Origin: Bacteroidia bacterium
Lineage (GTDB): Bacteria > Bacteroidota > Bacteroidia > Flavobacteriales > Flavobacteriaceae
Assembly (NCBI GenBank): GCA_030427585.1
Contig: JAUIBW010000007.1
Span: forward strand, 113,480-177,479
Direction: 5' to 3'
DNA length: 64,000 bases
In this document: one piece after another, positions 27,688 through 37,208 of the stretch
Layout of the letters: each line of letters starts with the position of its first letter
Numbering within the stretch: position 1 is the stretch's first letter
Program-made: the position numbers and the translations under genes
The notes under the pieces: model-generated
What the model saw: the letters and a program-made list of their open reading frames with translations, nothing else
The model's database searches: none
Told to the model about the DNA's origin: nothing

Positions 27688-28545
27688 CTAATCTAGTTGT
27701 AATAAATATTTACCGTAACCACTTTTCAACAAAGGCTTTGCTAATTCCCGAAGTTGATTTTTATTAATAAAACCTTTTTTATACGCTATTTCTTCTATAG
27801 CTCCAATTTTAAGTCCTTGTCGTTCTTCTATAACCTGAACAAATTGACTCGCCTGCATAAGAGAATTAAATGTTCCTGTATCTAACCAGGCTGTACCTTT
27901 ATCAAGTATGCTTACTTTTAATTTTCCTTGTTGTAGATATGCATTGTTTACATCTGTAATCTCTAATTCTCCTCGAGCACTTGGCGTAATGGATTTAGCA
28001 ATTTTTACTACTTCATTATCATAAAAATAGATACCGGGTACAGCATAATTTGATTTTGGTTGTTTTGGTTTTTCTTCTATCGAAGTAACTTTTCCATTTT
28101 TATCAAAATCAACAACTCCATATCGTTCTGGATCTTGAACATGATATGCATATATAATACCCCCATCGGGATCATTATTATTTTCTAACAGTTTTTCTAA
28201 TCCAGATCCATAAAAAATGTTATCTCCTAGTATCAAGGCAACTTTATCATCGCCAATAAATTTTTCTCCAATAATAAAAGCTTCTGCCAACCCATTAGGT
28301 TGATCCTGAATAGCATACTCAAATCGACAACCATAGGTTATGCCATTTCCTAAGAGTTTTTCAAATAATGGTAAATCTTGTGGAGTAGAAATAATAAGAA
28401 TTTCTCTAATCCCAGCAGAAATTAATGTAGAAAGTGGATAATATATCATTGGTTTGTCATAAACCGGCATTAATTGCTTACTAATCGCCAGCGTAAGCGG
28501 ATGTAAACGAGTTCCCGATCCTCCTGCTAATATTATTCCTTTCAT
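27688..28545 (-). CDS. rfbA: Glucose-1-phosphate thymidylyltransferase
   Basis: Makes dTDP-glucose from dTTP and glucose-1-phosphate. It has 285 residues. The nucleotide loop is [16 protein letters not shown], followed by [29 protein letters not shown] and [19 protein letters not shown] complete the active site. GTAWLDTGT is the C-terminal family mark. It lies 48 bases after rfbB. Confidence 0.97.
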   Translation of the reverse strand: MKGIILAGGSGTRLHPLTLAISKQLMPVYDKPMIYYPLSTLISAGIREILIISTPQDLPLFEKLLGNGITYGCRFEYAIQDQPNGLAEAFIIGEKFIGDDKVALILGDNIFYGSGLEKLLENNNDPDGGIIYAYHVQDPERYGVVDFDKNGKVTSIEEKPKQPKSNYAVPGIYFYDNEVVKIAKSITPSARGELEITDVNNAYLQQGKLKVSILDKGTAWLDTGTFNSLMQASQFVQVIEERQGLKIGAIEEIAYKKGFINKNQLRELAKPLLKSGYGKYLLQLD

Positions 28546-28593
28546 TGCTACAGTGTATTTGTATGAAATAGTCGTTTAAATTATCAAACTAAA

Positions 28594-29610
28594 CTATTGT
28601 TCTTTATATTTTTCTAAATACCAATGTATTGTTTTTTTGATACCTGTTTCAAAATTTTCTTCGGCATCCCATCCTAATTCATTTTCAATTTTAGAAGCAT
28701 CAATGGCATATCTAAAATCATGGCCCGGTCTATCGGTTACATACGTGATAAGATCTTTATATGATTTAGTAATACTTCTCGGAAGTATAGTGTCTAAAAT
28801 TTCACAAATAGTCGTGGCAATATATATATTTTCTCTTTCGTTTTTTCCTCCAATATTGTACGTCTCTCCAATTTTCCCGGTGCGTAGTACTAAATCTATT
28901 CCTTTACAATGATCCAAAACATATAACCAATCTCTTATATTTTTACCATCGCCATATATAGGTATATTTTCTTCATTAATAGCTTTTCTAATTATGGTCG
29001 GGATTAGTTTTTCATTATGTTGTCTAGGGCCATAGTTATTTGAGCAGTTTGTCGTTACCACTGGCAAGCCATAGGTGTGAAAATAACTACGAACTAACAT
29101 ATCAGAAGACGCTTTTGAGGCACTATATGGGCTATTAGGTGCATAAGGTGTTTCTTCGGTAAAAAGACCTGTTTTTCCTAAGGTACCGTAGACCTCATCT
29201 GTAGAAACATGTAAAAAGCGAGCATGTTCAAATTCTAACTTAGGTTGATTTGGAGCTTTCATCCATGTCTGGTATGCAGCTTGTAACAAATTAAAAGTCC
29301 CAACAATATTGGTTTCAATAAAAGCTTTTGGGCCTTCAATAGAGTTATCGACATGAGATTCTGCAGCAAAATGAACCACGGTATCAATATTATGTTCTGT
29401 AAAAACTTTTTCAACCACACTCCAATCACAGATATCTCCTTTTATAAAAGTATAGTTTGTATCATTTTGGACTTCAATATTAGCAAGATCAGCAGCATAG
29501 GTTAATGCATCAAGATTGATAATTTTTGAGTTCTTATTTTTTGAAATAAGGTTCACAAAATTAGACCCTATAAATCCTGCGCCTCCTGTTATTAATATGT
29601 TTCCCTTCAT
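28594..29610 (-). CDS. rfbB: dTDP-glucose 4,6-dehydratase
   Basis: Converts dTDP-glucose to dTDP-4-keto-6-deoxyglucose with NAD. The 338-residue protein has ILITGGAGFIGSNFVNLI at the N-terminus, LHVSTDEVYGTLG with the catalytic Asp-Glu pair, YSASKASSDMLVRSY with Tyr/Lys, and NCSNNYGPRQHNEKLIPTI. It lies six bases after manA. Its product could feed other dTDP-sugar branches as well as rhamnose, but no QdtA/FdtA isomerase was seen. Confidence 0.97.
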   Translation of the reverse strand: MKGNILITGGAGFIGSNFVNLISKNKNSKIINLDALTYAADLANIEVQNDTNYTFIKGDICDWSVVEKVFTEHNIDTVVHFAAESHVDNSIEGPKAFIETNIVGTFNLLQAAYQTWMKAPNQPKLEFEHARFLHVSTDEVYGTLGKTGLFTEETPYAPNSPYSASKASSDMLVRSYFHTYGLPVVTTNCSNNYGPRQHNEKLIPTIIRKAINEENIPIYGDGKNIRDWLYVLDHCKGIDLVLRTGKIGETYNIGGKNERENIYIATTICEILDTILPRSITKSYKDLITYVTDRPGHDFRYAIDASKIENELGWDAEENFETGIKKTIHWYLEKYKEQ

Positions 29611-29616
29611 AATATA

Positions 29617-30588
29617 TTAGATATAAACTTCTAATAATTTCATCCCTTGAGAATTGCCTTTAATTTGTAAGTTTTCAATTTTGGCCGGAATCAATATGGT
29701 TTCACCAAATGAGATACTTGTAGAAGTATTATTGGTTCTTATTTCACCACTCCCTTCAACACACATCAAGATTTTAAACGAATCTAAGTTTTTGTAATCT
29801 CTTTTTAAATCATCCTCAATTTCAATTGTGTTTGTTGTGAAATATGTGCCGGAAATAAGGTTATTAATTTTGTTTTTATTCTTTTCGTGTTTTAATTTAA
29901 AAGATCTGTCTCCTCTAAAATCCAGTGCCTCCAATGCCAGATCTGTATGCAATTCTCTCTCGTTTCCATTACTATCTTTTCTATCCCAATCATAAACTCT
30001 ATACGTAATATCTGAAGTTTGTTGAATTTCGGCAATCAATGACCCTTTTCCAATTGCGTGTATTCTTCCTGCTTTAATAAAATAACTATCTCCTTTCGAA
30101 ATGTTTTCAAAATTGAGCAATTCTGTAATTTTTCCCTCTTTCAGGAATGCTTCATATTCTTCTTTTGTAGTATCTTTAGTAAAACCGACAATTAACTTAG
30201 CATCAGAATCTGCTTGAACAACGTACCACATTTCTGTTTTTCCGAAAGAATCATGACGCTTCTTGGCTAATATATCATTTGGATGCAATTGAACAGATAA
30301 GTCCTCTTTGGCATCGATATACTTAATTAACAAAGGAAATTGATCTCCAAATTCCTGATATACCTTATCACCCAATAAGTCTCCTTTATGTTCTTTAATC
30401 AAATCATTAAGTTTCTTTCCTTCTAACTCACCATTAGATACTACCGAAATATCTTCGCCTACGGTTGAAATCTCCCAACTCTCCCCTATATTATTTCCTG
30501 TAACCGGTTTGTTGAGAATTGTTTTTATTTTATCTCCTCCCCAAATTTTTTCTTTTAGAATAGGATCAAATTTTAAAGGATATAACAT
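29617..30588 (-). CDS. manA: Mannose-6-phosphate isomerase, class I
   Basis: A zinc cupin enzyme of 323 residues that interconverts fructose-6-phosphate and mannose-6-phosphate, the entry to GDP-mannose. The metal ligands appear in LSVQLHPNDILAKKR (Gln and His), KTEMWYVV (Glu) and AGRIHAIGKGSLIAEIQQ (His). YRVYDWDR is a further family mark. It sits between the second Wzz-like gene and rfbB, while the other GDP-mannose genes are at 22.7-24.8 kb. Confidence 0.93.
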   Translation of the reverse strand: MLYPLKFDPILKEKIWGGDKIKTILNKPVTGNNIGESWEISTVGEDISVVSNGELEGKKLNDLIKEHKGDLLGDKVYQEFGDQFPLLIKYIDAKEDLSVQLHPNDILAKKRHDSFGKTEMWYVVQADSDAKLIVGFTKDTTKEEYEAFLKEGKITELLNFENISKGDSYFIKAGRIHAIGKGSLIAEIQQTSDITYRVYDWDRKDSNGNERELHTDLALEALDFRGDRSFKLKHEKNKNKINNLISGTYFTTNTIEIEDDLKRDYKNLDSFKILMCVEGSGEIRTNNTSTSISFGETILIPAKIENLQIKGNSQGMKLLEVYI

Positions 30589-30678
30589 AATAATTATTGC
30601 TTTTTATTAGTTCTTTAATAGATTTTAAAAGGTATACTTCCTAAATGAACAAGTATTAAAAATTGTAAAAACCTATCA

Positions 30679-31659
30679 TTATTCTTCTTTAATAAACTCT
30701 TTTATCTCTGCATTCAAATATCGAAGAAAGTAGAATAAAGAAACCAGTCCTATAAGAAGTAGTGGGATTATAAACATTGTTCGATTTAATAGCTTTTTTC
30801 TTACAGAAATAATATTTCCGTAATCTACAATAATTAATACTTCTTTACTCAGTTCTAATAATTTTTCATTCTCAACAATGATTTCAAGAAGTTCTTCTTT
30901 TCTCTCTAATAATGATGGAATTGTTGGAGTCTCTGATTCTACAGCAAAAACATATTTATCACCATTTTGAGTTTGGCTTTTGTTTAAATTATTTAAATAT
31001 TCATTAATAAATTGTAGAGACTTCTTATTTTGAGTTAAATTAGCATCAGCTTGTTTTAGTTCTAAATCTAATATTTCTTTAAAATAGTTGTTTGATTTAA
31101 TATATTTTAAAATATTTTTAGCAATCTTACTATTATCATCATTTCCATGTTTAAACACTATGATTAATTTATGTTGCTTGTAAAAATTTCTATATTTTTT
31201 TTCTTCTAATAATTTTTCGTCATAAATTTCAATGAAAGAACCTTTATCTCCATATTCTTCATTTAGCTTACTTAAAACATCTTCAGCTAGAATTATTGGT
31301 TCAAAAGAAATCTTTTTTATGTTGTCTACTAAATCCATTTCTAATCCAAGCCTCTTCACAAAAGTTTCGTCATCAAAATTATCTTCTAAATCTTCAATAA
31401 AATCATAGATATACCCTATAGAGTTATATTTAGGTTCAATAATTATTTCCTGTATATATTCATTTTTGGCATCCTGATTTTTATCAATAAAATATCCGGA
31501 CACTCCACCAACAATTAATAAAATAAAAAATAAAACCCACTTTTTTTTATAGAAGAAAATCACAGAAATAATCATCTTTAGAAAGTTTTTAAAGCCTCTC
31601 TTGATCATCCCAAAAACTTGCATTAAGTCTATTTCGTTATTGTAATTTTCATTACCCAT
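30679..31659 (-). CDS. Wzz-like chain-length determinant protein (second)
   Basis: A 326-residue protein with membrane segments at about 41-57 and 295-315 and a long acidic, helix-rich periplasmic part between them. The segment IIEPKYNSIGYIYDFIEDL parallels IIEPNFNSVQQLYNNIEFY in the protein at 25740-26780, so the two are paralogues. The role inferred is chain-length control of a surface polysaccharide. It starts four bases after the DUF6909-like gene stop and may be co-transcribed with it. Having two such proteins suggests two chain classes or a hetero-oligomer. Confidence 0.72.
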   Translation of the reverse strand: MGNENYNNEIDLMQVFGMIKRGFKNFLKMIISVIFFYKKKWVLFFILLIVGGVSGYFIDKNQDAKNEYIQEIIIEPKYNSIGYIYDFIEDLEDNFDDETFVKRLGLEMDLVDNIKKISFEPIILAEDVLSKLNEEYGDKGSFIEIYDEKLLEEKKYRNFYKQHKLIIVFKHGNDDNSKIAKNILKYIKSNNYFKEILDLELKQADANLTQNKKSLQFINEYLNNLNKSQTQNGDKYVFAVESETPTIPSLLERKEELLEIIVENEKLLELSKEVLIIVDYGNIISVRKKLLNRTMFIIPLLLIGLVSLFYFLRYLNAEIKEFIKEE

Positions 31660-31663
31660 AATA

Positions 31664-33358
31664 TTATCTTTCTTTAAATATTTGTTCTATTATTTTTTCG
31701 GTTATTAGGTATGTTGGTTTTACTCCTGTAGTTCCTAATCCTCCCGAAGCTAATGTACTTCCTGTTTCTAACGGATTATCTGAAGCGTAATATGCATATC
31801 GTACTTTTACTTTTGGACTGATACTACCTCTAAGTTTTGATGCAGATTGTATTGCTTTTTGATAATGTGCTCCTTCCATTTCTAAACCAATCACATTCCA
31901 GGTAGAATCATGAAAAAACTTTAAGATATCCCTATTTTGCAAAGATGTTCCTAAAACCGTGATCATTGCTCCGTCATAAATATCAATGCCATGCCCCTCT
32001 AATTCTTTCTTTTTTAATTGATTTTTAAATGGGTAATTATCTGCCGTTCCTTCAAAAACATGAGCAGACGGTATCATAATATCACCTTTTCCTCCTTCAA
32101 GAATGCCCGCTTTACCCATAATAGATATAGATTTAACATTTATATGTGTTTTGGCTTTTTTGGTAGTTATATACGGTTTTAATAGTTCATCCATCGTCTC
32201 ATATGCCTGCTCACCAAATGCATAATCCATAACGATGATCACCGGCTTTTCATTATTTTCGATGTCGGCAATCAGGTCTTTATATTCCCCATCGGCATAT
32301 CGAGCAGTGTCAAATATTTGAACATTAATATTTGCACCGCTATGATCTTCTAGGTAAGTCATTCCTTTTTGCAAGGCTAGCTTTCGCACTTTTGCTCTTA
32401 ATTTATCATTTTTATTATCACTTAATGATTCATAAATATCAAAAGTACTTTTATCTTTTAACTCTGTTTTTAATGCTATTGGGGCGTATAATGCATTCAT
32501 TACACTGTGCATATTAGCACTAATAACATGAATTGGGCGATGTAATAAATTTAGTTCTTCTAGTTTATTTTTAATCGTATTTGCCCAAATCTCTCCATGA
32601 ATATGATGGCCTAGCCTTTCTCTTAATACCGGACTAAAGGTTACGATTCTCTTTTCATCTTCAATTGATTCTTCTATCGCCAGCTTACCCAACCAATAAA
32701 TAATATCTAGAAACCGTTCTTTGTTTTCTGGACAAGAAAAACTACCATACACAGAAGAAACCTCTTCAAAAGTTCTTCCTAAAATATTAGCTGTATGGGT
32801 CAAAGCAACTTCTCTTTCGGCTTTGGTTAAATCTTTTTTAGACGTTACGGCTTTTTCTAATTTTTGCCAGTCTCTAGTAACATTTCCTTGCTCATTAATC
32901 ACTACTCGATTCATGATCTTATGTGATTCTATAAATAAAAAAGTAAGGTGAGTAAGGATATCATATATTTCTGATCGCCCTCTGGTAATCTCGATATTCA
33001 TTTGCTCATCATCTATACGATAGCAATTCCTGCGTCTTTTAGGGGGTATTATGGCTTTAAAGTGAGAGTTTTTATACCCTTCATCACTTGTTAAATTAAT
33101 ATATCGGCATTCTTCAATCCCAAATGGTAAACGATCGATAACATAGAGCAACCCATTAAGTTCTACTTTTTCTTCTGCGACAGACCCATAAATCTCTGGA
33201 CGAAGTGTTAATAATGCCTCTCTAAGCGTATCTCCAGAAACGCCCATAGGTTTATAAAAACCTCTATTAAAAAGATGGCGCATAGTTATGTACATGCGTT
33301 CAATTGCACTAGAGCTTTCCTGAGCTCTTGTTCTTCCTTGTAATATCAGATTTGCCAT
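31664..33358 (-). CDS. DUF6909-like protein with nucleoside-phosphorylase-like C-terminal motifs
   Basis: A 564-residue soluble protein, which I recall as the flavobacterial DUF6909 family (name not certain). The N-terminal half is helical with no known motif. The C-terminal half carries marks of the nucleoside phosphorylase superfamily: IMGKAGILEGGKGDIMIPS (413-431), like the GxAGGl...GDvvip loop; GLEMEGAHY (491-499), like the MExAA nucleoside-binding motif; and YASDNPL (524-530), like the catalytic Ser-Asp. A phosphorylase or nucleotide-binding role is inferred only. It is downstream of GH3 (55 bases) and 4 bases before the Wzz-like gene. Confidence 0.7.
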   Translation of the reverse strand: MANLILQGRTRAQESSSAIERMYITMRHLFNRGFYKPMGVSGDTLREALLTLRPEIYGSVAEEKVELNGLLYVIDRLPFGIEECRYINLTSDEGYKNSHFKAIIPPKRRRNCYRIDDEQMNIEITRGRSEIYDILTHLTFLFIESHKIMNRVVINEQGNVTRDWQKLEKAVTSKKDLTKAEREVALTHTANILGRTFEEVSSVYGSFSCPENKERFLDIIYWLGKLAIEESIEDEKRIVTFSPVLRERLGHHIHGEIWANTIKNKLEELNLLHRPIHVISANMHSVMNALYAPIALKTELKDKSTFDIYESLSDNKNDKLRAKVRKLALQKGMTYLEDHSGANINVQIFDTARYADGEYKDLIADIENNEKPVIIVMDYAFGEQAYETMDELLKPYITTKKAKTHINVKSISIMGKAGILEGGKGDIMIPSAHVFEGTADNYPFKNQLKKKELEGHGIDIYDGAMITVLGTSLQNRDILKFFHDSTWNVIGLEMEGAHYQKAIQSASKLRGSISPKVKVRYAYYASDNPLETGSTLASGGLGTTGVKPTYLITEKIIEQIFKER

Positions 33359-33413
33359 AAATTTTTCCTAGCAAATATAAGTATACTAACTGAACATTAA
33401 AATTCAATTAGAA

Positions 33414-34913
33414 CTATTTGTTTATTATAGTTGTGAGTCTATCTACTATATTTCTATCATTAGAAAGTCTTGGAAGTTTATTTTGTCCTCCTAGTTTACC
33501 TACAGATTTCATATAATCTTTAAATCCATCTTTTGGAACAGAGGTTATTTTTAATGTTCTCAGTATTTTTCCCTCAATTAAATCATCATAATATGAATTC
33601 TGTTTTCGCAATGAATTCTCAATTTCTAAAGCTAATTTTTCTGTATCTTCTGGGGTTTCTAGAAATTCTATAAACCATTCGTGATATGGCAATTCTCCTT
33701 GATCTGGATTAACTTGTGGTGCTACAGTAAAATCATTAATCATTATACCAGTAGCTTCTATACCATCCTTAATTGCCTGATCAACTTCTTTACCAATCAC
33801 ATGTTCTCCGAATGCAGAAATAAAATGCTTTATTCTACCAGAAACAACTACTCTATAGGGTGATGTGTTTGTAAACAGTACTGTATCTCCAATATTATAC
33901 GCCCATAAGCCAGCATTAGTAGAAACAAGCATTACATAATTTACTCCTATTTCGACCTCACCAATAGTTAATCTCTTTGGGTTTTCTTCAAAAAATTCAT
34001 CTGCTTTTACAAACTCATAAAACATCCCCGAATCCAATTGCAATAGCATTCCTTTTTCGTTCTGACTGTCCTGAAATGCAAAAAACCCTTCAGAAGCTGG
34101 ATACAATTCGATACCTGCTACTTTCCTGCCAATTAATTTTTCAAATGTAGCTTTATAGGGTTCAAAATTTACACCACCATATATAAAGAGTTCAAAGCCT
34201 TTAAAAAGTTCTCCTATAGTTTTGTTTGTTTTTTGCTGTAGTTTTTCAAAATACATTTGTACCCATGGCGGAATACCACTTATCACGGTCATATTCTGGT
34301 GTACTGTTTCTTCAACAATAGCATCGACTTTTTGTTCCCAATCTTCAATACAATTAGTTTCCCAGCTAGGCATTCTATTTTTTTGAAGATATTTTGGTAC
34401 ATAATGCGCCACTATTCCCGAGAGTCTTCCTAATAATATTCCATTCTTTTCACTCATCTCTGGACTCCCCTGAAGAAATATCATCTTACCATCTACAAAA
34501 TCTGCTTTTTTGGTTTCTTCAATATAGCATAAAATTGCATTACGAGCCGCTCTAATATGAGTAGGCATAGAGTCTTTGGTAAGAGGAATATACTTTGCTC
34601 CACTTGTAGTTCCTGATGTCTTAGCAAAATATAATGGTTTCCCTGGCCAAAGTACATCATTCTCTCCAGCTACAACACGATTTACATATGGTCTTAATTC
34701 TTCATAATCTCGTATGGGGACATTTTGAGTAAAATCTGAATATGTTTTTATATCCTGAAAATTATGATCTATACCAAAGGCCGTGTTTTTTGCTTTTTCT
34801 ATAAGGTCTGCAAAAACTTGTTCTTGAGTTTTTATTGGGTTTGATGCCCACTTATTAATTTTTTTGCGAATTCGCTTAGCAAATACTTTAGCTCCTAATG
34901 TTTTTAAGGACAT
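33414..34913 (-). CDS. GH3-family acyl-adenylating enzyme
   Basis: A 499-residue member of the GH3 auxin-responsive-promoter family, known in plants for joining amino acids to carboxylic-acid hormones through acyl-adenylates. The three ATP/AMP motifs are present: TSGTTSGAK (99-107), YPASEGFFAF, and the Tyr-Asn-Ile-Gly-Asp variant in GLWAYNIGDTV. SGRIKHFISAFGEHVIG follows as in the family. The bacterial substrate is unknown. It lies six bases after the M23 peptidase gene and before the DUF6909-like gene, so the three form an apparent unit. Confidence 0.9.
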   Translation of the reverse strand: MSLKTLGAKVFAKRIRKKINKWASNPIKTQEQVFADLIEKAKNTAFGIDHNFQDIKTYSDFTQNVPIRDYEELRPYVNRVVAGENDVLWPGKPLYFAKTSGTTSGAKYIPLTKDSMPTHIRAARNAILCYIEETKKADFVDGKMIFLQGSPEMSEKNGILLGRLSGIVAHYVPKYLQKNRMPSWETNCIEDWEQKVDAIVEETVHQNMTVISGIPPWVQMYFEKLQQKTNKTIGELFKGFELFIYGGVNFEPYKATFEKLIGRKVAGIELYPASEGFFAFQDSQNEKGMLLQLDSGMFYEFVKADEFFEENPKRLTIGEVEIGVNYVMLVSTNAGLWAYNIGDTVLFTNTSPYRVVVSGRIKHFISAFGEHVIGKEVDQAIKDGIEATGIMINDFTVAPQVNPDQGELPYHEWFIEFLETPEDTEKLALEIENSLRKQNSYYDDLIEGKILRTLKITSVPKDGFKDYMKSVGKLGGQNKLPRLSNDRNIVDRLTTIINK

Positions 34914-34919
34914 AGATAA

Positions 34920-35792
34920 TTATTGTTCAAAATCAATAAAGTTAGAAGGATCTGTTGGGTATCCATCTCGCCATAATTCAAAATGTAAATGAGGCCCTGT
35001 AGACAACTCTCCCGTAGAACCAGCTGTAGCAATTACTTCTCCAGCCTTAACTTGTTCTCCTTGTTGCTTGGTTAGAGTGGCATTGTGTTTATATACTGTA
35101 AGTAAATTATTGTTATGTTTAAGTATAATAACATGACCAGTTTCAGCAGTCCATTCAGAAAAAATTACAGTTCCAGAAGATGCTGCTTTTACCGGAGTAT
35201 CTTTGGGGACTGCTACATCTATACCATAATGTTTTTCATTTATATTATAGGTAGAGGTAATATTACCTTTTACCGGCGGAAATAATGAAAAATCAGAACT
35301 TGATTTTTCACTTTCGAATAGACTATACTTATCTTCCTTAGATACTTCTTCACGAAGTTTTATATCTTGTTCTGAGGGTTTAAGATCTACCTCTTCAGGA
35401 TTTAGCTTTTGGGATTGTATTGCAGAATCAATATCAAATTCTACAGTTTTTACATCTCCTGTAAGTACTTTTCTGATCGATTTATAATATTCCTGATTTA
35501 TAGTAATCACCGACTCCAAAGAATCCGTAGTAGCTACCAATCTGTTAGCTCTCAAATTGAGCGAGGTAGAAGAATATCCAGGGATATACTCTCTAAGCGG
35601 AGTAAATGCTATTAAAAAAGTGGTTCCTGCTACCAAAACAATTGAGGTAATAGTAACCATTACAAAAACATTAAGCCTGTTTAATTTAAATGATATTCGT
35701 TCCTCAAAAGTATCCTCATTAAGGATAACCAGGCGATACTTATTAAGTAGCTTCTTCGTAATTTTTTTTTGTTCTTTGTTCTTTCTTGCCAT
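34920..35792 (-). CDS. M23-family (LytM-type) murein endopeptidase, membrane-anchored
   Basis: A 290-residue protein with a short cytoplasmic basic N-terminus, one membrane segment (about 40-62), a periplasmic linker, and a LytM domain (about 180-285). The zinc ligands are complete: His-188 and Asp-192 in HYGIDVAV, and His-270 in GPHLHFEL, with His-236 and His-268 as catalytic histidines. It should therefore be an active peptidoglycan endopeptidase rather than an EnvC-like activator. It is the first gene of the unit with GH3 and DUF6909; a consensus -7 element lies 47 bases upstream. Confidence 0.92.
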   Translation of the reverse strand: MARKNKEQKKITKKLLNKYRLVILNEDTFEERISFKLNRLNVFVMVTITSIVLVAGTTFLIAFTPLREYIPGYSSTSLNLRANRLVATTDSLESVITINQEYYKSIRKVLTGDVKTVEFDIDSAIQSQKLNPEEVDLKPSEQDIKLREEVSKEDKYSLFESEKSSSDFSLFPPVKGNITSTYNINEKHYGIDVAVPKDTPVKAASSGTVIFSEWTAETGHVIILKHNNNLLTVYKHNATLTKQQGEQVKAGEVIATAGSTGELSTGPHLHFELWRDGYPTDPSNFIDFEQ

Positions 35793-35839
35793 AGATTACA
35801 TCTTCAATAAAGAATGTTATCAAATTGGTATCATTAATC

Positions 35840-35848
35840 GCAAATATA
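35840..35848 (-). promoter_or_regulatory. Predicted -7 element for the M23-GH3-DUF6909 unit
   Basis: The minus strand reads TATATTTGC at 35848-35840, an exact TAnnTTTG match, 47 bases before the M23 ATG. A -33 TTG at the usual spacing was not found. Confidence 0.45.
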
Positions 35849-36131
35849 CATAATGAACTCATTTTGGGTTTATCTTTTTCCTGTGAAATTTACATTTTAC
35901 CTTCTAATTTTGTTTTTTTATTAAACTACTACATTATTATTTTAATCAAAAAACGCTTTTCTTACAAAAAGTAAATCTTGCGAGATGTAAATATTCAGTG
36001 AGCGATAAATTCAACTTACTTTATACTAAAACACAACGGTTTTGATATGTAAATCGTCTATTGATTTTGATAAAATTGATATAAAAATCTGTTTTTTAAC
36101 AGCTAAAAACATATATTTAACCATTTCTTAC

Positions 36132-36140
36132 TAACTTTGC
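36132..36140 (+). promoter_or_regulatory. Predicted -7 element for tatA
   Basis: TAACTTTGC at 36132-36140 fits TAnnTTTG and ends 18 bases before the tatA ATG, giving a short leader. No TTG at the -33 position was seen. Confidence 0.45.
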
Positions 36141-36158
36141 AATCTAATAGTTAAGATC

Positions 36159-36347
36159 ATGATATTATCTAGTATATTTTTAGGAATGATTGGCCCGTGG
36201 CAAATTGCTCTAATCGTAGTAATTGTATTACTTTTGTTTGGTGGAAAGAAAATTCCCGAACTAATGAGAGGCCTTGGTAGTGGTATAAAAGAGTTTAAAG
36301 ATGCCTCAAAAGAAGAAGAAGATCCTAAAATTGATGAGAAAAAATAA
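36159..36347 (+). CDS. tatA: Sec-independent (twin-arginine) translocase subunit TatA
   Basis: A 62-residue protein with one N-terminal membrane helix (about 8-24), the hinge and amphipathic helix beginning [20 protein letters not shown], and a short acidic/basic tail. This is the standard TatA layout, forming the translocation pore for folded proteins in the inner membrane. FGGKKIPEL is the conserved hinge. It stands alone on the plus strand, with a terminator directly after it; TatC is not in the window. A TatB role is less likely given the length and hinge. Confidence 0.95.
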   Translation: MILSSIFLGMIGPWQIALIVVIVLLLFGGKKIPELMRGLGSGIKEFKDASKEEEDPKIDEKK

Positions 36348-36366
36348 TTTTTGTATTCAAATACAT

Positions 36367-36399
36367 AAAAAACCCAACTTCATGAGAGTTGGGTTTTTT
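36367..36399. terminator. Bidirectional rho-independent terminator
   Basis: AAAAAACCCAACT (36367-36379) pairs perfectly with AGTTGGGTTTTTT (36387-36399) around a seven-base loop. It serves tatA (+) and, with the A/T runs on the other side, the convergent DUF2306 gene (-). Confidence 0.9.
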
Positions 36400-36400
36400 G

Positions 36401-37081
36401 TTATTTGTTTATTTCATTTATAACTGTCTTTTTTATTATTAACTCTGCAAAAACTAGGTTTAGAATCCATGAGATCCATGAATCAACCCTATAGGCTTCT
36501 ATAAATTTCATATCAAGTACAAATAAAAGTATTGGCATCCATAATCTAAATGTAACTCCAACAAAGGTTACTGCGTAACTTCGAATCATCCATATTTGAT
36601 GTTTTTTGATATTTCTATTTCGAATTGATATATATGCTATTATTGTTGTAATCAACCACGCAATACTCATCCCACTAAAACCAAGTTTAGCAATTATTCC
36701 ACCTGTGGCATAAACAGCAATATAAAAACCTGTAATACCACTCAGAAGTACTAGAGTAACATAAATTTTACCTATAGTTCTATGCAATCCTATATTTTTG
36801 ACTCTAAACTTCTTTATAAATAAGGGCCATCCAATAATAAGTGCAACTCCTCCCAAAAAAATATGCATATAAAATGCAAAATTCCAAATGGCACTCGAAA
36901 GCAATTCTTCACTTTTGTGTCCTAGTAAACCTGTATTAGTGTCAACAGCCAAAAAAGTTAAAGGATATAATCCTATAGAAACGGCAAGAATAGCGAATGC
37001 CACCCAGATTACTTTTTTATATCTAATTTGTCTTATACCATTTATCAAAGCTTGAGTAATAATCATCCCTTTTAACCTCAT
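36401..37081 (-). CDS. DUF2306 domain membrane protein
   Basis: A 226-residue protein with about six or seven hydrophobic segments. It shows the DUF2306 pattern: a histidine in a membrane segment (YMHIFLGGVALIIGWPLF), GLHRTIGKIYVTLVLLSGITG, and HQIWMIRSYAVTFVGVTFRL. The histidines in predicted helices could bind haem or metal, but this is speculation; the family has no established role. It lies downstream of the AraC-type gene region's other side, 127 bases from that gene's end, and ends in the tatA terminator. Confidence 0.8.
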   Translation of the reverse strand: MRLKGMIITQALINGIRQIRYKKVIWVAFAILAVSIGLYPLTFLAVDTNTGLLGHKSEELLSSAIWNFAFYMHIFLGGVALIIGWPLFIKKFRVKNIGLHRTIGKIYVTLVLLSGITGFYIAVYATGGIIAKLGFSGMSIAWLITTIIAYISIRNRNIKKHQIWMIRSYAVTFVGVTFRLWMPILLFVLDMKFIEAYRVDSWISWILNLVFAELIIKKTVINEINK

Positions 37082-37208
37082 GAGTATCTCTTTTATAATT
37101 GATTGATATTAGTACAAACATAGGTGTAGCAAAGGACGTAAACGTCTCAACTTGTAATCTGGCACTTACTTTGGCGTCATGTTACTAAAAAAAGTCTATT
37201 TTATATTA

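Larger units (their letters stand above)
35793..36158. other. 366-base divergent intergenic region (M23 peptidase / tatA)
   Basis: No gene was seen. It carries a consensus -7 element in each direction, listed separately, and AT-rich sequence with no strong hairpin. Confidence 0.5.

Noticed and set aside
2424..33358. The polysaccharide locus as a mobile island
   Set aside because: No integrase, transposase, tRNA target or flanking direct repeats were seen. AT-rich transferase genes are usual in such loci.
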